From Teichococcus aestuarii (GTDB lineage Bacteria; Pseudomonadota; Alphaproteobacteria; Acetobacterales; Acetobacteraceae): a DNA stretch of 64,000 bases. Below, piece after piece: positions 18,392-26,511 of the stretch. A program made the translations under genes and the position numbers. The notes below the pieces were generated by a model, which worked only from the letters and a program-made list of their open reading frames with translations, searched no databases and had not been told where the DNA came from. Numbering within the stretch: the stretch's first letter is position 1; the number at the start of each line of letters is the position of its first letter. The stretch is from contig NZ_PDOA01000001.1 of assembly GCF_003116135.1 (NCBI RefSeq), forward strand, positions 248,001 to 312,000. The letters are read 5' to 3'.

Positions 18392-20544
18392 CGCGGCCGG
18401 CTGCCGCCCCTCCGGCGCCTGGAGAGGAGGGCTGGCGGGCCCTGCCGCCGGAGGCGCCGCTGGCGATGCCGGTGCAGTCGCTCCGCGCCCGCCCCACGGT
18501 GCGGCCGGGCGGCCGCCCCTCGCAGCTGACGCTGGTCTGGCTGCGGCGGCTGCTGGTGATCGGCGCGGCGATCGCGCTCACCGCCTTCGCCGCGCGCGAG
18601 ATGTGGCTGGTGCTGGGCAGCGGCAAGCCCACCGCCCTGCAGGGCATCGTGCTGGTGCTGTTCGTGGTGCTGTTCGCCTGGATCGCGCTGTCCTTCAGCA
18701 GCGCGGTGTGCGGCTTCCTGCGCCTGCTGGCGGGGCCGGACCGGCGGCTCGGCATCGCCCCCGATGGCCCGCCGCCGATGCCCGGCGTGAAGACCGCGCT
18801 GCTGATGCCGACCTACAACGAGGACCCCTCCCGCGTCATGGCGGGCCTCCAGGCGATCCATGAATCGCTTGCCGCCGCCGGCGCGCTGGAGCGGTTCGAC
18901 ATCTTCATCCTCAGCGACACCACCCAGCCCGAGATCTGGGTGGCCGAGGAGGCCGCCTTCCTGGCGCTCCGCGAGCGCACGGGCGACCATGGCCGCATCT
19001 TCTACCGCCGCCGCGCGAAGAACACGGAGCGCAAGGCCGGCAATATCGCCGACTGGGTTCGCCGCTGGGGCGATGCCTACCCGCAGATGCTGGTGCTCGA
19101 CGCCGACAGCGTCATGGAGGCCGACACCATCCTGCGCCTGGCCGACGCCATGGAGCGCCACCCGGATGTGGGGCTGATCCAGACCCTGCCGATCATCGCC
19201 GGCGGCAACACGCTGTTCGCGCGGATGCAGCAATTCGCCGGCCGCGTCTATGGCCCGCTGATCGCCGAGGGCATCGCCTGGTGGCACGGGGCGGAGGGCA
19301 ATTACTGGGGCCACAACGCCATCATCCGCACCCGCGCCTTCGCCGATGCGGCCGGCCTGCCGGAGCTGCACGGCCGCAAGCCCTTCGGCGGCCACATCAT
19401 GAGCCACGATTTCGTCGAGGCGGCGCTGATGCGGCGCGCCGGCTGGGCCATCCACATGGTGCCCTGGCTGCGCGGCACCTATGAGGAGAGCCCGCCCTCG
19501 CTGATGGACCTCGCCATCCGCGACCGGCGCTGGTGCCAGGGCAATCTGCAGCACGCGTCGGTGCTGCCGGCGCGCGGGCTGCACTGGGTCAGCCGGCTGC
19601 ACCTGCTCACCGGCATCGGCAGCTACATCACCGCGCCGATCTGGCTGCTGTTCCTGGTGATGGGCGTGGTGCTGGCCATCCAGGCGCGCTTCATCCGCCC
19701 CGAATACTTCCCCGCCGGCCCCAGCCTCTTCCCCGACTGGCCGGTGGTCGATCCGGTGCGCGCCATGTGGGTGTTCATCGGCACCATGGCGCTGCTGCTG
19801 GCGCCGAAGCTGATGGCGTGGTTCGCGCTGCTGTTCCATGCGCGGGACCGGCGCGGCAGCGGCGGCGCCATCCGCGCCTTCCTCTCGATACTGGTGGAGA
19901 CGCTGGTGGCCGGCCTGCTGGCGCCGGTGACGATGCTGACCCAGTCGGTCGATGTGGTGGGCATCCTGCTCGGCCGCGACTCCGGCTGGAACGCGCAGCG
20001 GCGGGACGATGGCAGCCTGCCGCTGGGGCAGGTGGCGCGGCTCTACTGGCGGCACACGCTGTTCGGCCTGGCCTTCGGCGGCGCCGCCTGGCTGGTCTCG
20101 CCCTATCTGGCGCTGTGGATGTCGCCCGTCGTGCTGGGGCTGGCGCTGGCCATCCCGCTGGCAGCGCTGACGGCGCGGCGCGACATCGGCGTCGGGCTGC
20201 GGCGCCTCGGCCTGCTGCTGACGCCGGAGGAGCGGGAGACCCCAGTCGTGCTGGCCCGCGCCCGCCAGCTTCAGCAGGAACTGACGGCGGCGGCGCCGGA
20301 GCCGGATGTGCTGCGCCTGTTCCGCGAGCCGGCGCTGCTGGAGGCGCACCGGGGCATGCTGCCGCCGCCACGCCGCCCGCGCCTCGACCCGCTGGACACG
20401 GCGCTGCTGCTGGGCCTCGCGCGGCTGGAGGAAGCGGAGAGCCTGGCGGAGGCCACCCGCCTGCCGCGGGCCGAGCTGGCCGCCGTGCTGGCCGATGCGC
20501 GCGGCCTGCGCCGGCTGGAGGCCCTGGCCGCCGGCGGGGCCTGA
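18379..20544 (+). CDS. opgH: Glucan glucosyltransferase OpgH
   Basis: 721 aa inner-membrane GT2 synthase of the beta-1,2-glucan backbone, using UDP-glucose. Seen: two N-terminal membrane segments (about residues 55-75 and 90-112), the GT2 domain with LLMPTYNEDPSRV, DADSVM (DxD), the acceptor Asp in MSHDFVEAAL and the RRW motif of IRDRRWCQGNLQHA (QxxRW equivalent), followed by about five C-terminal membrane segments. The start overlaps the end of opgG, so the two are translated together. The C-terminal 100 residues are cytosolic and helical. Confidence 0.94.
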   Translation: MDGVTRPAAAPPAPGEEGWRALPPEAPLAMPVQSLRARPTVRPGGRPSQLTLVWLRRLLVIGAAIALTAFAAREMWLVLGSGKPTALQGIVLVLFVVLFAWIALSFSSAVCGFLRLLAGPDRRLGIAPDGPPPMPGVKTALLMPTYNEDPSRVMAGLQAIHESLAAAGALERFDIFILSDTTQPEIWVAEEAAFLALRERTGDHGRIFYRRRAKNTERKAGNIADWVRRWGDAYPQMLVLDADSVMEADTILRLADAMERHPDVGLIQTLPIIAGGNTLFARMQQFAGRVYGPLIAEGIAWWHGAEGNYWGHNAIIRTRAFADAAGLPELHGRKPFGGHIMSHDFVEAALMRRAGWAIHMVPWLRGTYEESPPSLMDLAIRDRRWCQGNLQHASVLPARGLHWVSRLHLLTGIGSYITAPIWLLFLVMGVVLAIQARFIRPEYFPAGPSLFPDWPVVDPVRAMWVFIGTMALLLAPKLMAWFALLFHARDRRGSGGAIRAFLSILVETLVAGLLAPVTMLTQSVDVVGILLGRDSGWNAQRRDDGSLPLGQVARLYWRHTLFGLAFGGAAWLVSPYLALWMSPVVLGLALAIPLAALTARRDIGVGLRRLGLLLTPEERETPVVLARARQLQQELTAAAPEPDVLRLFREPALLEAHRGMLPPPRRPRLDPLDTALLLGLARLEEAESLAEATRLPRAELAAVLADARGLRRLEALAAGGA

Positions 20545-20567
20545 GCCGGCGGCCTTCCGCGCCCCGC

Positions 20568-20918
20568 TTATCCCAGGATGTCGAGGCTGTCCTCCACCCG
20601 CTCCTGGCTTTCATGGCCGGCGCTGCCGTTGGCCTCGTAGCGGTGCTGGATCGTGGCGAAGGCGGTGGGCGGGGTCGCCTCGGCGGGGTTCTCCCCGCCA
20701 TCCGGCGCTTCCGGCATCGGGAAGGTGGCGCCGGCCGGGGCGCGCCCGCCGGTGTCGGCGCCCGCATTGCCGCCGCCCCCATGCTCGCCATCCGTGTGGC
20801 TGGTGGCGGCGACGTGCCGGGCCGCCAGGGCGCGGCGCTGCTCGGCGCGCCGCATCTCGGCGCCAGCGGCATGGCCGGCGGCGACGAAGCCATGGGCCCG
20901 GATGGCGATGTCGAACAT
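20568..20918 (-). CDS. Hypothetical protein, low complexity
   Basis: 116 aa, not recognised. Seen: an N-terminal helical, His/Ala-rich part (MFDIAIRAHGFVAAGHAAGA) followed by a Gly/Thr/Pro-rich region and an acidic end (ERVEDSLDILG). No membrane segment. The ATG at 20918 has GGGGAG 8 nt upstream, which supports a real gene. It is convergent with opgH (23 bp between stops) and divergent from the M20 gene. Confidence 0.6.
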   Translation of the reverse strand: MFDIAIRAHGFVAAGHAAGAEMRRAEQRRALAARHVAATSHTDGEHGGGGNAGADTGGRAPAGATFPMPEAPDGGENPAEATPPTAFATIQHRYEANGSAGHESQERVEDSLDILG

Positions 20919-21103
20919 GAGGAAGCTCCCCGCTCTGCGGCCCCCGGGCCGGTCGTCTCAGGAACTGGCGTTGGCGCAGCCTACGAGAACGCGGTTAGGA
21001 AAGGATGAACCGCCGCCGGTCCCGCCCGGGCGGGGCGGGGGCCTCGACAAGCCGCCGCCCCGGACGCAGTTTGACGGCCACCAATCGGAACGAGGGGGTG
21101 GCG

Positions 21104-22528
21104 ATGCACAACACCGAGGAAATCTGGCGCCTGGTCGAGGCGCATCAGGACGCCTTCATCGAGCTGAGCGACCGCGTCTGGGGCATGCCGGAGCTGGCCT
21201 ATGCCGAGTTCCGCTCCGCCGCCGAGCACAAGGCGGCGCTGGAGGCGCATGGCTTCCGCGTCACCACCGAGCTCGCCGGCATCCCGACCGCAGTGATGGG
21301 AGAGGCGGGCGAGGAAGGCCCGGTCATCGCCATCCTCGGCGAGTATGACGCGCTGCCGGGCCTCAGCCAGGAAGCCGGCGTGGCCGAGCATCGCCCGCTG
21401 CCCGGCGACGGGGTGGGCCATGGCTGCGGCCACAACCTGCTGGGCGCCGGCGCCATGCTGGCGGCGACCGCAGTGAAGGACTACCTGGAGAAGAACGGCA
21501 TCAAGGGCCGCGTGCGCTACTATGGCTGCCCGGCCGAGGAGGGCGGCGCCGCCAAGGCCTTCATGGTGCGCGAGGGCTGCTTCCGGGACGTGGACATCGC
21601 CATCTCCTGGCACCCGGCGCCCTTCGCCGCGGTGAACGAGGCGAACTCGCTGGCCAATTGCCGCATCGACTTCTCCTTCGTCGGCCGCTCCAGCCACGCC
21701 GCCGCCGCGCCGCATCTCGGGCGCTCGGCGCTCGATGCCGTCGAGCTGATGAATGTCGGCGTCAACTACATGCGCGAGCACATGCCGAGCGACGCGCGCA
21801 TCCACTACGCCTATCTCGACGCTGGCGGCATCGCGCCGAACGTGGTGCAGGGCACGGCCAAGGTGCGCTACCTGATCCGCGCCACCGACCTGCCGGGGCT
21901 GCAGGCGCTGATCGCCCGCGTGCGCAAGATCGGCGACGGCGCGGCGCTGATGACCGAGACCAGCGTGACCACCAAGGTGGTCTCCGCCGTCTCCAACCTG
22001 CTGGCCAACACGCCGCTGGAGCGCGCCATGCAGGACCAGCTGGAGCATCTCGGCCCGCCGCCCTTCGACGACGAGGACCGCGCTCTGGCCGCCGAGTTCC
22101 AGAAGACCCTCTCGGACGAGGACATCGCCAGCGCCTTCAAGCGGATGGGCGTGCCGGTGCGCAAGGGCGTGCCGCTGGCCGACCAGATCATCCCGCTCGA
22201 GGCCAAAGGCGCGGCCATGGTGGGCTCCACCGATGTGGGCGACGTCTCCTGGGCGGTGCCCACCGTGCAGGCGCGCGGCGCCACCTATGCCATCGGCACG
22301 CCGGGGCATAGCTGGCAGCTCACGGCGCAGGGCAAGTCGGGCATCGCGCACAAGGGCATGGTGCATGTGGCGAAGGTGATGGCGGGCGTCGCCGTCGAGG
22401 CGCTGCGCGACCCGGGCCTGATCGCCCGTGCCAAGGCCGACCACGCCGCGCGCACCGAGGCGACCCCCTATGTCTGCCCGCTGCCGCCGGAGCTGAAGCC
22501 GCCGGTGAAGATGGCCATGCCCGGCTGA
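21104..22528 (+). CDS. M20D family amidohydrolase, AbgB-like
   Basis: 474 aa metallo-amidohydrolase. Seen: metal-binding GHGCGHNLLGAGAM, GCPAEEGGAAKAFMV (catalytic Glu pair), ISWHPAP, the dimerisation insert around FSFVGRSSHAAAAPHLGRSAL, and GSTDVGDVSWAVPT near the end. This pattern fits p-aminobenzoyl-glutamate hydrolase subunit B or indole-acetyl-amino acid hydrolase relatives; the substrate is not determinable. ATG at 21104 follows a GAGGGGG ribosome site; an upstream in-frame ATG at 21005 would add an Arg/Gly-rich non-conserved leader. No transporter gene is adjacent. Confidence 0.88.
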   Translation: MHNTEEIWRLVEAHQDAFIELSDRVWGMPELAYAEFRSAAEHKAALEAHGFRVTTELAGIPTAVMGEAGEEGPVIAILGEYDALPGLSQEAGVAEHRPLPGDGVGHGCGHNLLGAGAMLAATAVKDYLEKNGIKGRVRYYGCPAEEGGAAKAFMVREGCFRDVDIAISWHPAPFAAVNEANSLANCRIDFSFVGRSSHAAAAPHLGRSALDAVELMNVGVNYMREHMPSDARIHYAYLDAGGIAPNVVQGTAKVRYLIRATDLPGLQALIARVRKIGDGAALMTETSVTTKVVSAVSNLLANTPLERAMQDQLEHLGPPPFDDEDRALAAEFQKTLSDEDIASAFKRMGVPVRKGVPLADQIIPLEAKGAAMVGSTDVGDVSWAVPTVQARGATYAIGTPGHSWQLTAQGKSGIAHKGMVHVAKVMAGVAVEALRDPGLIARAKADHAARTEATPYVCPLPPELKPPVKMAMPG

Positions 22529-22666
22529 AGCCGGGCGGCAAGGTCCGGCGGCCACGCGCTGCCGGATCGCTCCAGGCGCGATAAGCACGCATCGTAATAA
22601 AATCTAAAGGTTCGATCCAGCCCTTCGCTTCGGATATGGTGGCCGCACCATTCACCGGCGGAGACG

Positions 22667-25129
22667 ATGCCCGTGGCATCAACCCTCACCTACAGCGTGT
22701 CCAACCAGTGGAGCGGCGGCTTCATCGGCAATCTTGCGGTGCAGGGCGGGGCAGGAGGGCTGAATGGCTGGACCATCGCCTTCGATGCCGGATTCGAGAT
22801 CACCAATCTCTGGGGCGCCGAGATCGTCAGCCATGTCGGCACCCGGTATGTGCTGCGCAGCCTGAGCTGGAACGCGGTGGTGCCGCCCGATGGCACCGTC
22901 AGCCTGGGCTTCCAGGCGGCCGGCAGCGCCGCCAGCCTGCCCCAGGGCCTGAGCCTGAACGGCATGCCCACGACGGGTGGCGACACGCCGCCCGCCCTCT
23001 CCATCACCGATGCCAGCGTGATGGAAGGCGGGGATGGCACGCGGGAGCTGGTCTTCACCGTGACGCTGGACCGCGCCGCCGCAACGGCGGTGACGGTGAA
23101 CTACGCCACCACCGATGGCACCGCGGCCGCCGGCGTGGACTACACCGCGCTGCAAGGGCAGCTGACCTTCGCTGCCGGCGAGACCAGTAGGACCATCCGG
23201 GTGAAGGTGCTGGGCGACACGGCGGTGGAGGCGGACGAGACGCTGCTGCTGCGCCTCTCCGCCCCCTCCGGCGCGACGCTGGCCGATGCCGAGGCCACCG
23301 GCACCATCCGCAACGACGACACCGCCCCGCCGCCGCCCCGCATCGCCATCGGCGACGCCAGCGTGGTGGAGGGCGACCCGGCCGGCACGGGCGGAGGCGG
23401 CGGGGCGGCCGGCGCCCTCAGCACGCGGGGCAACCAGATCGTCGACGCCGGCGGGCAGGCGGTGAAGCTGGCGGGGGTGAACTGGTTCGGCCTGGAATCG
23501 GCCAACCTGGCGCCGCACGGCCTCTGGGCGCGCGGCTACAAGGAGATGATGGACCAGATGAAGGCGGAGGGCTTCAACACCATCCGCCTGCCTTTCTCCT
23601 CCGAGCTGCTGCACAGCAACGCCGCGCCCAACGGCATCGACTTCTCGAAGAGCCCCGAGCTGCAGGGCCTCTCCGGCCTGCAGGTGATGGACCGCATCAT
23701 CGACTACGCCGGCCAGATTGGGCTGCGCATCATCCTCGACCACCACCGCAACAGCGCCGGCGCCGGCACCTCCGGCAACGGGCTGTGGTACGAGGCGGGC
23801 TATTCTGAGGCGCAGTGGATCGCCGACTGGTCGATGCTGGCGGCCCGCTATGCGGGCAAGCCGGCCGTGGTCGGCGCCGACCTGCACAACGAGCCCTACA
23901 ACGGCAACTGGGGCGGCGGCGGCGCCAATGACTGGGCGGCGGCGGCCGAGCGGGCGGGCAATGCCGTGCTCGCCGCCAATCCGGACTGGCTGATCATCGT
24001 CGAGGGCATCGGCACCTACCAGGGCAGCAACTACTGGTGGGGCGGCAACCTGATGGGCGCCCGGGACCGGCCGATCCAGCTCTCCGTGGCCGACAAGCTG
24101 GTCTATTCGGCGCATGACTACCCGAATTCCATCCATGCCCAGCCCTGGTTCCAGCAGCCCGGCTTCGAGGGCCAGCTGGCGGCCAAGTTCGACCAGATGT
24201 GGGGCTATCTCTACCGCGAGAACATCGCCCCCGTGCTGCTCGGCGAATTCGGCACCAAGCTGCAGGACCCGAAGGACCTGCTCTGGCTGGAGGCGATCAC
24301 CGGCTACCTCTCGGGCGACCTCGACCTGGATGGCGACCGCGACATCGCCGCCGGCCAGCAGGGTGCGAGCTGGACCTGGTGGTCCTGGAACCCGAATTCC
24401 GGCGATACGGGCGGCATCCTCGCCGATGACTGGCGCACGGTGATCGAGGCCAAGATGCAATGGCTCGAGCCGTTGCAGTTCGACCTTGGCGACCTGCCGG
24501 CCGGCGGGGAGACGGATGGCTGCGGCCGGACCATGCTCTTCACTGTCACGCTTTCCGCCCCGGCGGCGGAGGCGGTGCTGGTGGACTGGACCACGCAGCC
24601 CGGCACCGCGGGCCTGGCCGACTTCACCGCCGCCGCGGGCACGCTGCGCTTCGAGGCGGGGGAGACCAGCAGGACCATCGCCGTCGCCATCGCCGCCGAT
24701 GTGCTGCATGAGGCGGATGAGACTTTTTCGGTCGTCCTCTCCAACCCGCGCGGCGCCACGGCCGGCGACATGAGCGGCACCGGCACCATCCTGGATGACG
24801 ATGCGGTGGCGCCGCCACCCCCGCCGCCGGTCGAGGATGGCGGGCTGGAGGGCAGCGTCTCGGTGGTGAACGCCTGGGCCGGCGGCTTCCAGGCCAGCGT
24901 CGCGCTGACCAACGAGGGCAGCGGCGCGGTGCAGGGCTGGCAGTTGCGGATCGACACGCCCTACGAGATCACGCAGATCTGGAACGCCGAGATCGTCTCG
25001 CACGATGCCGCCGGCTACGTGATCCGCAACGCCGCCTGGAATGGCGGCATCGCCGAGGATGCCACGGTCAGCTTCGGCTTCCTGGGCCAGGGCGCCGGTG
25101 CCCTGGCCTCGCTCGACCTGGTGCTCTGA
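22667..25129 (+). CDS. GH5 endoglucanase with CBM2 and Calx-beta domains
   Basis: 820 aa. Domains in order: CBM2-like cellulose-binding (residues about 5-100, VSNQWSGGFIGNLAVQ, GWTIAFDAGFEITNLWGAEI), Calx-beta (about 110-222), a strand RIAIGDASVVEGD (225-237) that begins a second Calx-beta, a GH5 catalytic domain (about 250-610) resembling the actinobacterial E1 endoglucanase, with acid/base E409 in DLHNEPYN and nucleophile E527 in LGEFGT, then the rest of a Calx-beta from about 620 (TMLFTVTLSAP) to 722, and a C-terminal CBM2 (about 735-820). The GH5 thus appears nested in the second Calx-beta. No signal peptide: the first CBM begins at residue 6 or so, suggesting type I or other leaderless export. 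The near E1-like catalytic core suggests transfer. Confidence 0.92.
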   Translation: MPVASTLTYSVSNQWSGGFIGNLAVQGGAGGLNGWTIAFDAGFEITNLWGAEIVSHVGTRYVLRSLSWNAVVPPDGTVSLGFQAAGSAASLPQGLSLNGMPTTGGDTPPALSITDASVMEGGDGTRELVFTVTLDRAAATAVTVNYATTDGTAAAGVDYTALQGQLTFAAGETSRTIRVKVLGDTAVEADETLLLRLSAPSGATLADAEATGTIRNDDTAPPPPRIAIGDASVVEGDPAGTGGGGGAAGALSTRGNQIVDAGGQAVKLAGVNWFGLESANLAPHGLWARGYKEMMDQMKAEGFNTIRLPFSSELLHSNAAPNGIDFSKSPELQGLSGLQVMDRIIDYAGQIGLRIILDHHRNSAGAGTSGNGLWYEAGYSEAQWIADWSMLAARYAGKPAVVGADLHNEPYNGNWGGGGANDWAAAAERAGNAVLAANPDWLIIVEGIGTYQGSNYWWGGNLMGARDRPIQLSVADKLVYSAHDYPNSIHAQPWFQQPGFEGQLAAKFDQMWGYLYRENIAPVLLGEFGTKLQDPKDLLWLEAITGYLSGDLDLDGDRDIAAGQQGASWTWWSWNPNSGDTGGILADDWRTVIEAKMQWLEPLQFDLGDLPAGGETDGCGRTMLFTVTLSAPAAEAVLVDWTTQPGTAGLADFTAAAGTLRFEAGETSRTIAVAIAADVLHEADETFSVVLSNPRGATAGDMSGTGTILDDDAVAPPPPPPVEDGGLEGSVSVVNAWAGGFQASVALTNEGSGAVQGWQLRIDTPYEITQIWNAEIVSHDAAGYVIRNAAWNGGIAEDATVSFGFLGQGAGALASLDLVL

Positions 25130-25164
25130 GCCGGCCTGCCGGCCTCGGCGCGGAAGGGAGGGGA

Positions 25165-25195
25165 GGGAGCCGGGGAGGGACTCCCTCCGGCTCCC
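25165..25195. terminator. Bidirectional hairpin between cellulase and DUF1491
   Basis: GGGAGCCGG (25165-25173) pairs perfectly with CCGGCTCCC (25187-25195), and further inner bases pair after a bulge. It lies 35 bp after the cellulase stop and 5 bp from the stop of the opposing gene, so it can serve both. No T-run. Confidence 0.65.
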
Positions 25196-25199
25196 GCTG

Positions 25200-25532
25200 T
25201 CAGAGGATCTTCGCCTCGAAGGGCGGCTGCAGGTCCGGCGTCTCGAACTCCAGCACCCAGAGATCCGGGTCGCGCTTCACCTGCCGCTCCACATAGGCTT
25301 CCGCCACCGGCTCCGGCACCGGCGCGGGGCCGGTGCCGCGCATCCAGGCCGGGCGGCCCTCGCCGTCGCGCGCCTGGCTCAGCACCACGCAGCCCTCCCG
25401 CCCCCGCAGCACGCACAGGATGCCGCCCGAATCCGGGTCTCCCTTGCGCAGCACCATGCCGGGCTGCCCGGCCATGTCGGCCAGCCGCAGCGCCATCTGG
25501 GCCCAGAGGCCGGCTTTGACTTTTGCTTCCAT
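25200..25532 (-). CDS. DUF1491 family protein
   Basis: 110 aa small soluble protein of unknown function found widely in alphaproteobacteria. Seen: the family pattern LWAQMALRLADMAGQPGMVL, RKGDPDSGGILCVLRG, RPAWMRGTGP, and AEAYVERQVKRDPDLWVLEF. ATG at 25532. It is monocistronic between the cellulase (convergent) and a divergent small gene 140 bp away. Confidence 0.88.
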   Translation of the reverse strand: MEAKVKAGLWAQMALRLADMAGQPGMVLRKGDPDSGGILCVLRGREGCVVLSQARDGEGRPAWMRGTGPAPVPEPVAEAYVERQVKRDPDLWVLEFETPDLQPPFEAKIL

Positions 25533-25672
25533 GGCGGCAGAGGGTCATGCCTCGCCATGCTCATGCAAGCCCCTTTGCGGGGGGCGCGGGGGAAGCGCTT
25601 GCGGGCCGGCGCGCGGCGCGGCATTCACCCCCCGGCGGCAGGCCGGGATGGCCGGGGCAAGAGGAACAGGAC

Positions 25673-25894
25673 ATGACGGGCAAGGTGCAGCAGCCGGTGC
25701 GGATGACCGAGGGGCAGCGGGCCTATGAGGCGAAGCGCGCCGCCAAGGCGGGCGTGAGCCTGGAGAAGTGGCTGTCGATGAAGACGCAGGACCGCGAGGC
25801 CCTGGCCGCGCGCACGGCCAAGGCCGCCGAGCCGGTGAAGAAGCCCGGCTTCTTTGCCCGCCTGCTGGAGCGGGCGCAGAAGCCGATCGGCTGA
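25673..25894 (+). CDS. Small basic hypothetical protein
   Basis: 73 aa, not recognised by function. Seen: MTGKVQQPVRMTEGQRAYEA, KRAAKAGVSLEKWLSMKTQD and a C-terminal GFFARLLERAQKPIG; lysine/arginine rich, predicted helical, soluble. Similar short Lys-rich proteins are common beside DUF1491-type genes in this order. ATG at 25673 has GAGGAACAGG just upstream. Confidence 0.65.
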   Translation: MTGKVQQPVRMTEGQRAYEAKRAAKAGVSLEKWLSMKTQDREALAARTAKAAEPVKKPGFFARLLERAQKPIG

Positions 25895-25913
25895 GCCGCC
25901 GCGCGGGCGGCCT

Positions 25914-26480
25914 TCAGCCCCGGGCCGCCGGTCGCGTGCCGCCGGGCGGGGGCAGGCCCGGCAGCATGCGCCGCAGCGTGTCGTCGCCCCGGCCCCAGTG
26001 GTGCCAGAGGGCGGCGGCGGCGTGCAGCGCCACCAGCAGGCCCAGCGCCAGGGCCATCCAGCCATGCAGGGCGGTCAGCAGCGGGGCCAGGGCCTCGTGC
26101 CGGCCGAGCGGGCTGGGGAGGGGGACGAGCCCGAACCAGCGCAGCGGGAAGCCCCAGGCATTGGTGGCCAGGAACCCCACCACCGGCATGGCCAGCAGCA
26201 GCGCGTAGAGCGCGGCATGGGTGGCGAAGGCGGCGCGGTGCAGCAGCGCCGGCGGCGGCGGGCGGATCGGCGGCGGCGGGTGGCGGCGGCGCCAGACCAG
26301 GCGCAGCAGCGTCAGCAGCAGGACGCTGATGCCGAGGCTCTCGTGAATGTTGTAGAGACGGAGCTTGAGGGCCTCCTCCTGCGGCGGCGCCCAGGCGATC
26401 CAGAGGCCCAGCACGGCGATGGCCAGCACAGCCAGCGCGGTGGCCCAGTGCAGCAGGCGTGCGGTGCGGGTGTAGGGCAT
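25914..26480 (-). CDS. Cytochrome b561 family protein
   Basis: 188 aa, four-helix membrane di-heme cytochrome that passes electrons across or within the inner membrane. Seen: four hydrophobic helices, with candidate heme-ligand His in ARLLHWATAL, YNIHESLGIS, FATHAALYAL and TALHGWMALAL/LLVALHAAAALWHH. The loop after helix 2 is a Pro/Arg-rich stretch (HPPPPIRPPPPALLHR). ATG at 26480 is the natural start; the upstream in-frame extension is not conserved in character. It is divergent from the DUF429-like gene 31 bp away. Confidence 0.9.
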   Translation of the reverse strand: MPYTRTARLLHWATALAVLAIAVLGLWIAWAPPQEEALKLRLYNIHESLGISVLLLTLLRLVWRRRHPPPPIRPPPPALLHRAAFATHAALYALLLAMPVVGFLATNAWGFPLRWFGLVPLPSPLGRHEALAPLLTALHGWMALALGLLVALHAAAALWHHWGRGDDTLRRMLPGLPPPGGTRPAARG

Positions 26481-26511
26481 GCGGCTTTCTCCGGCGAACG
26501 ACGATACCTCA

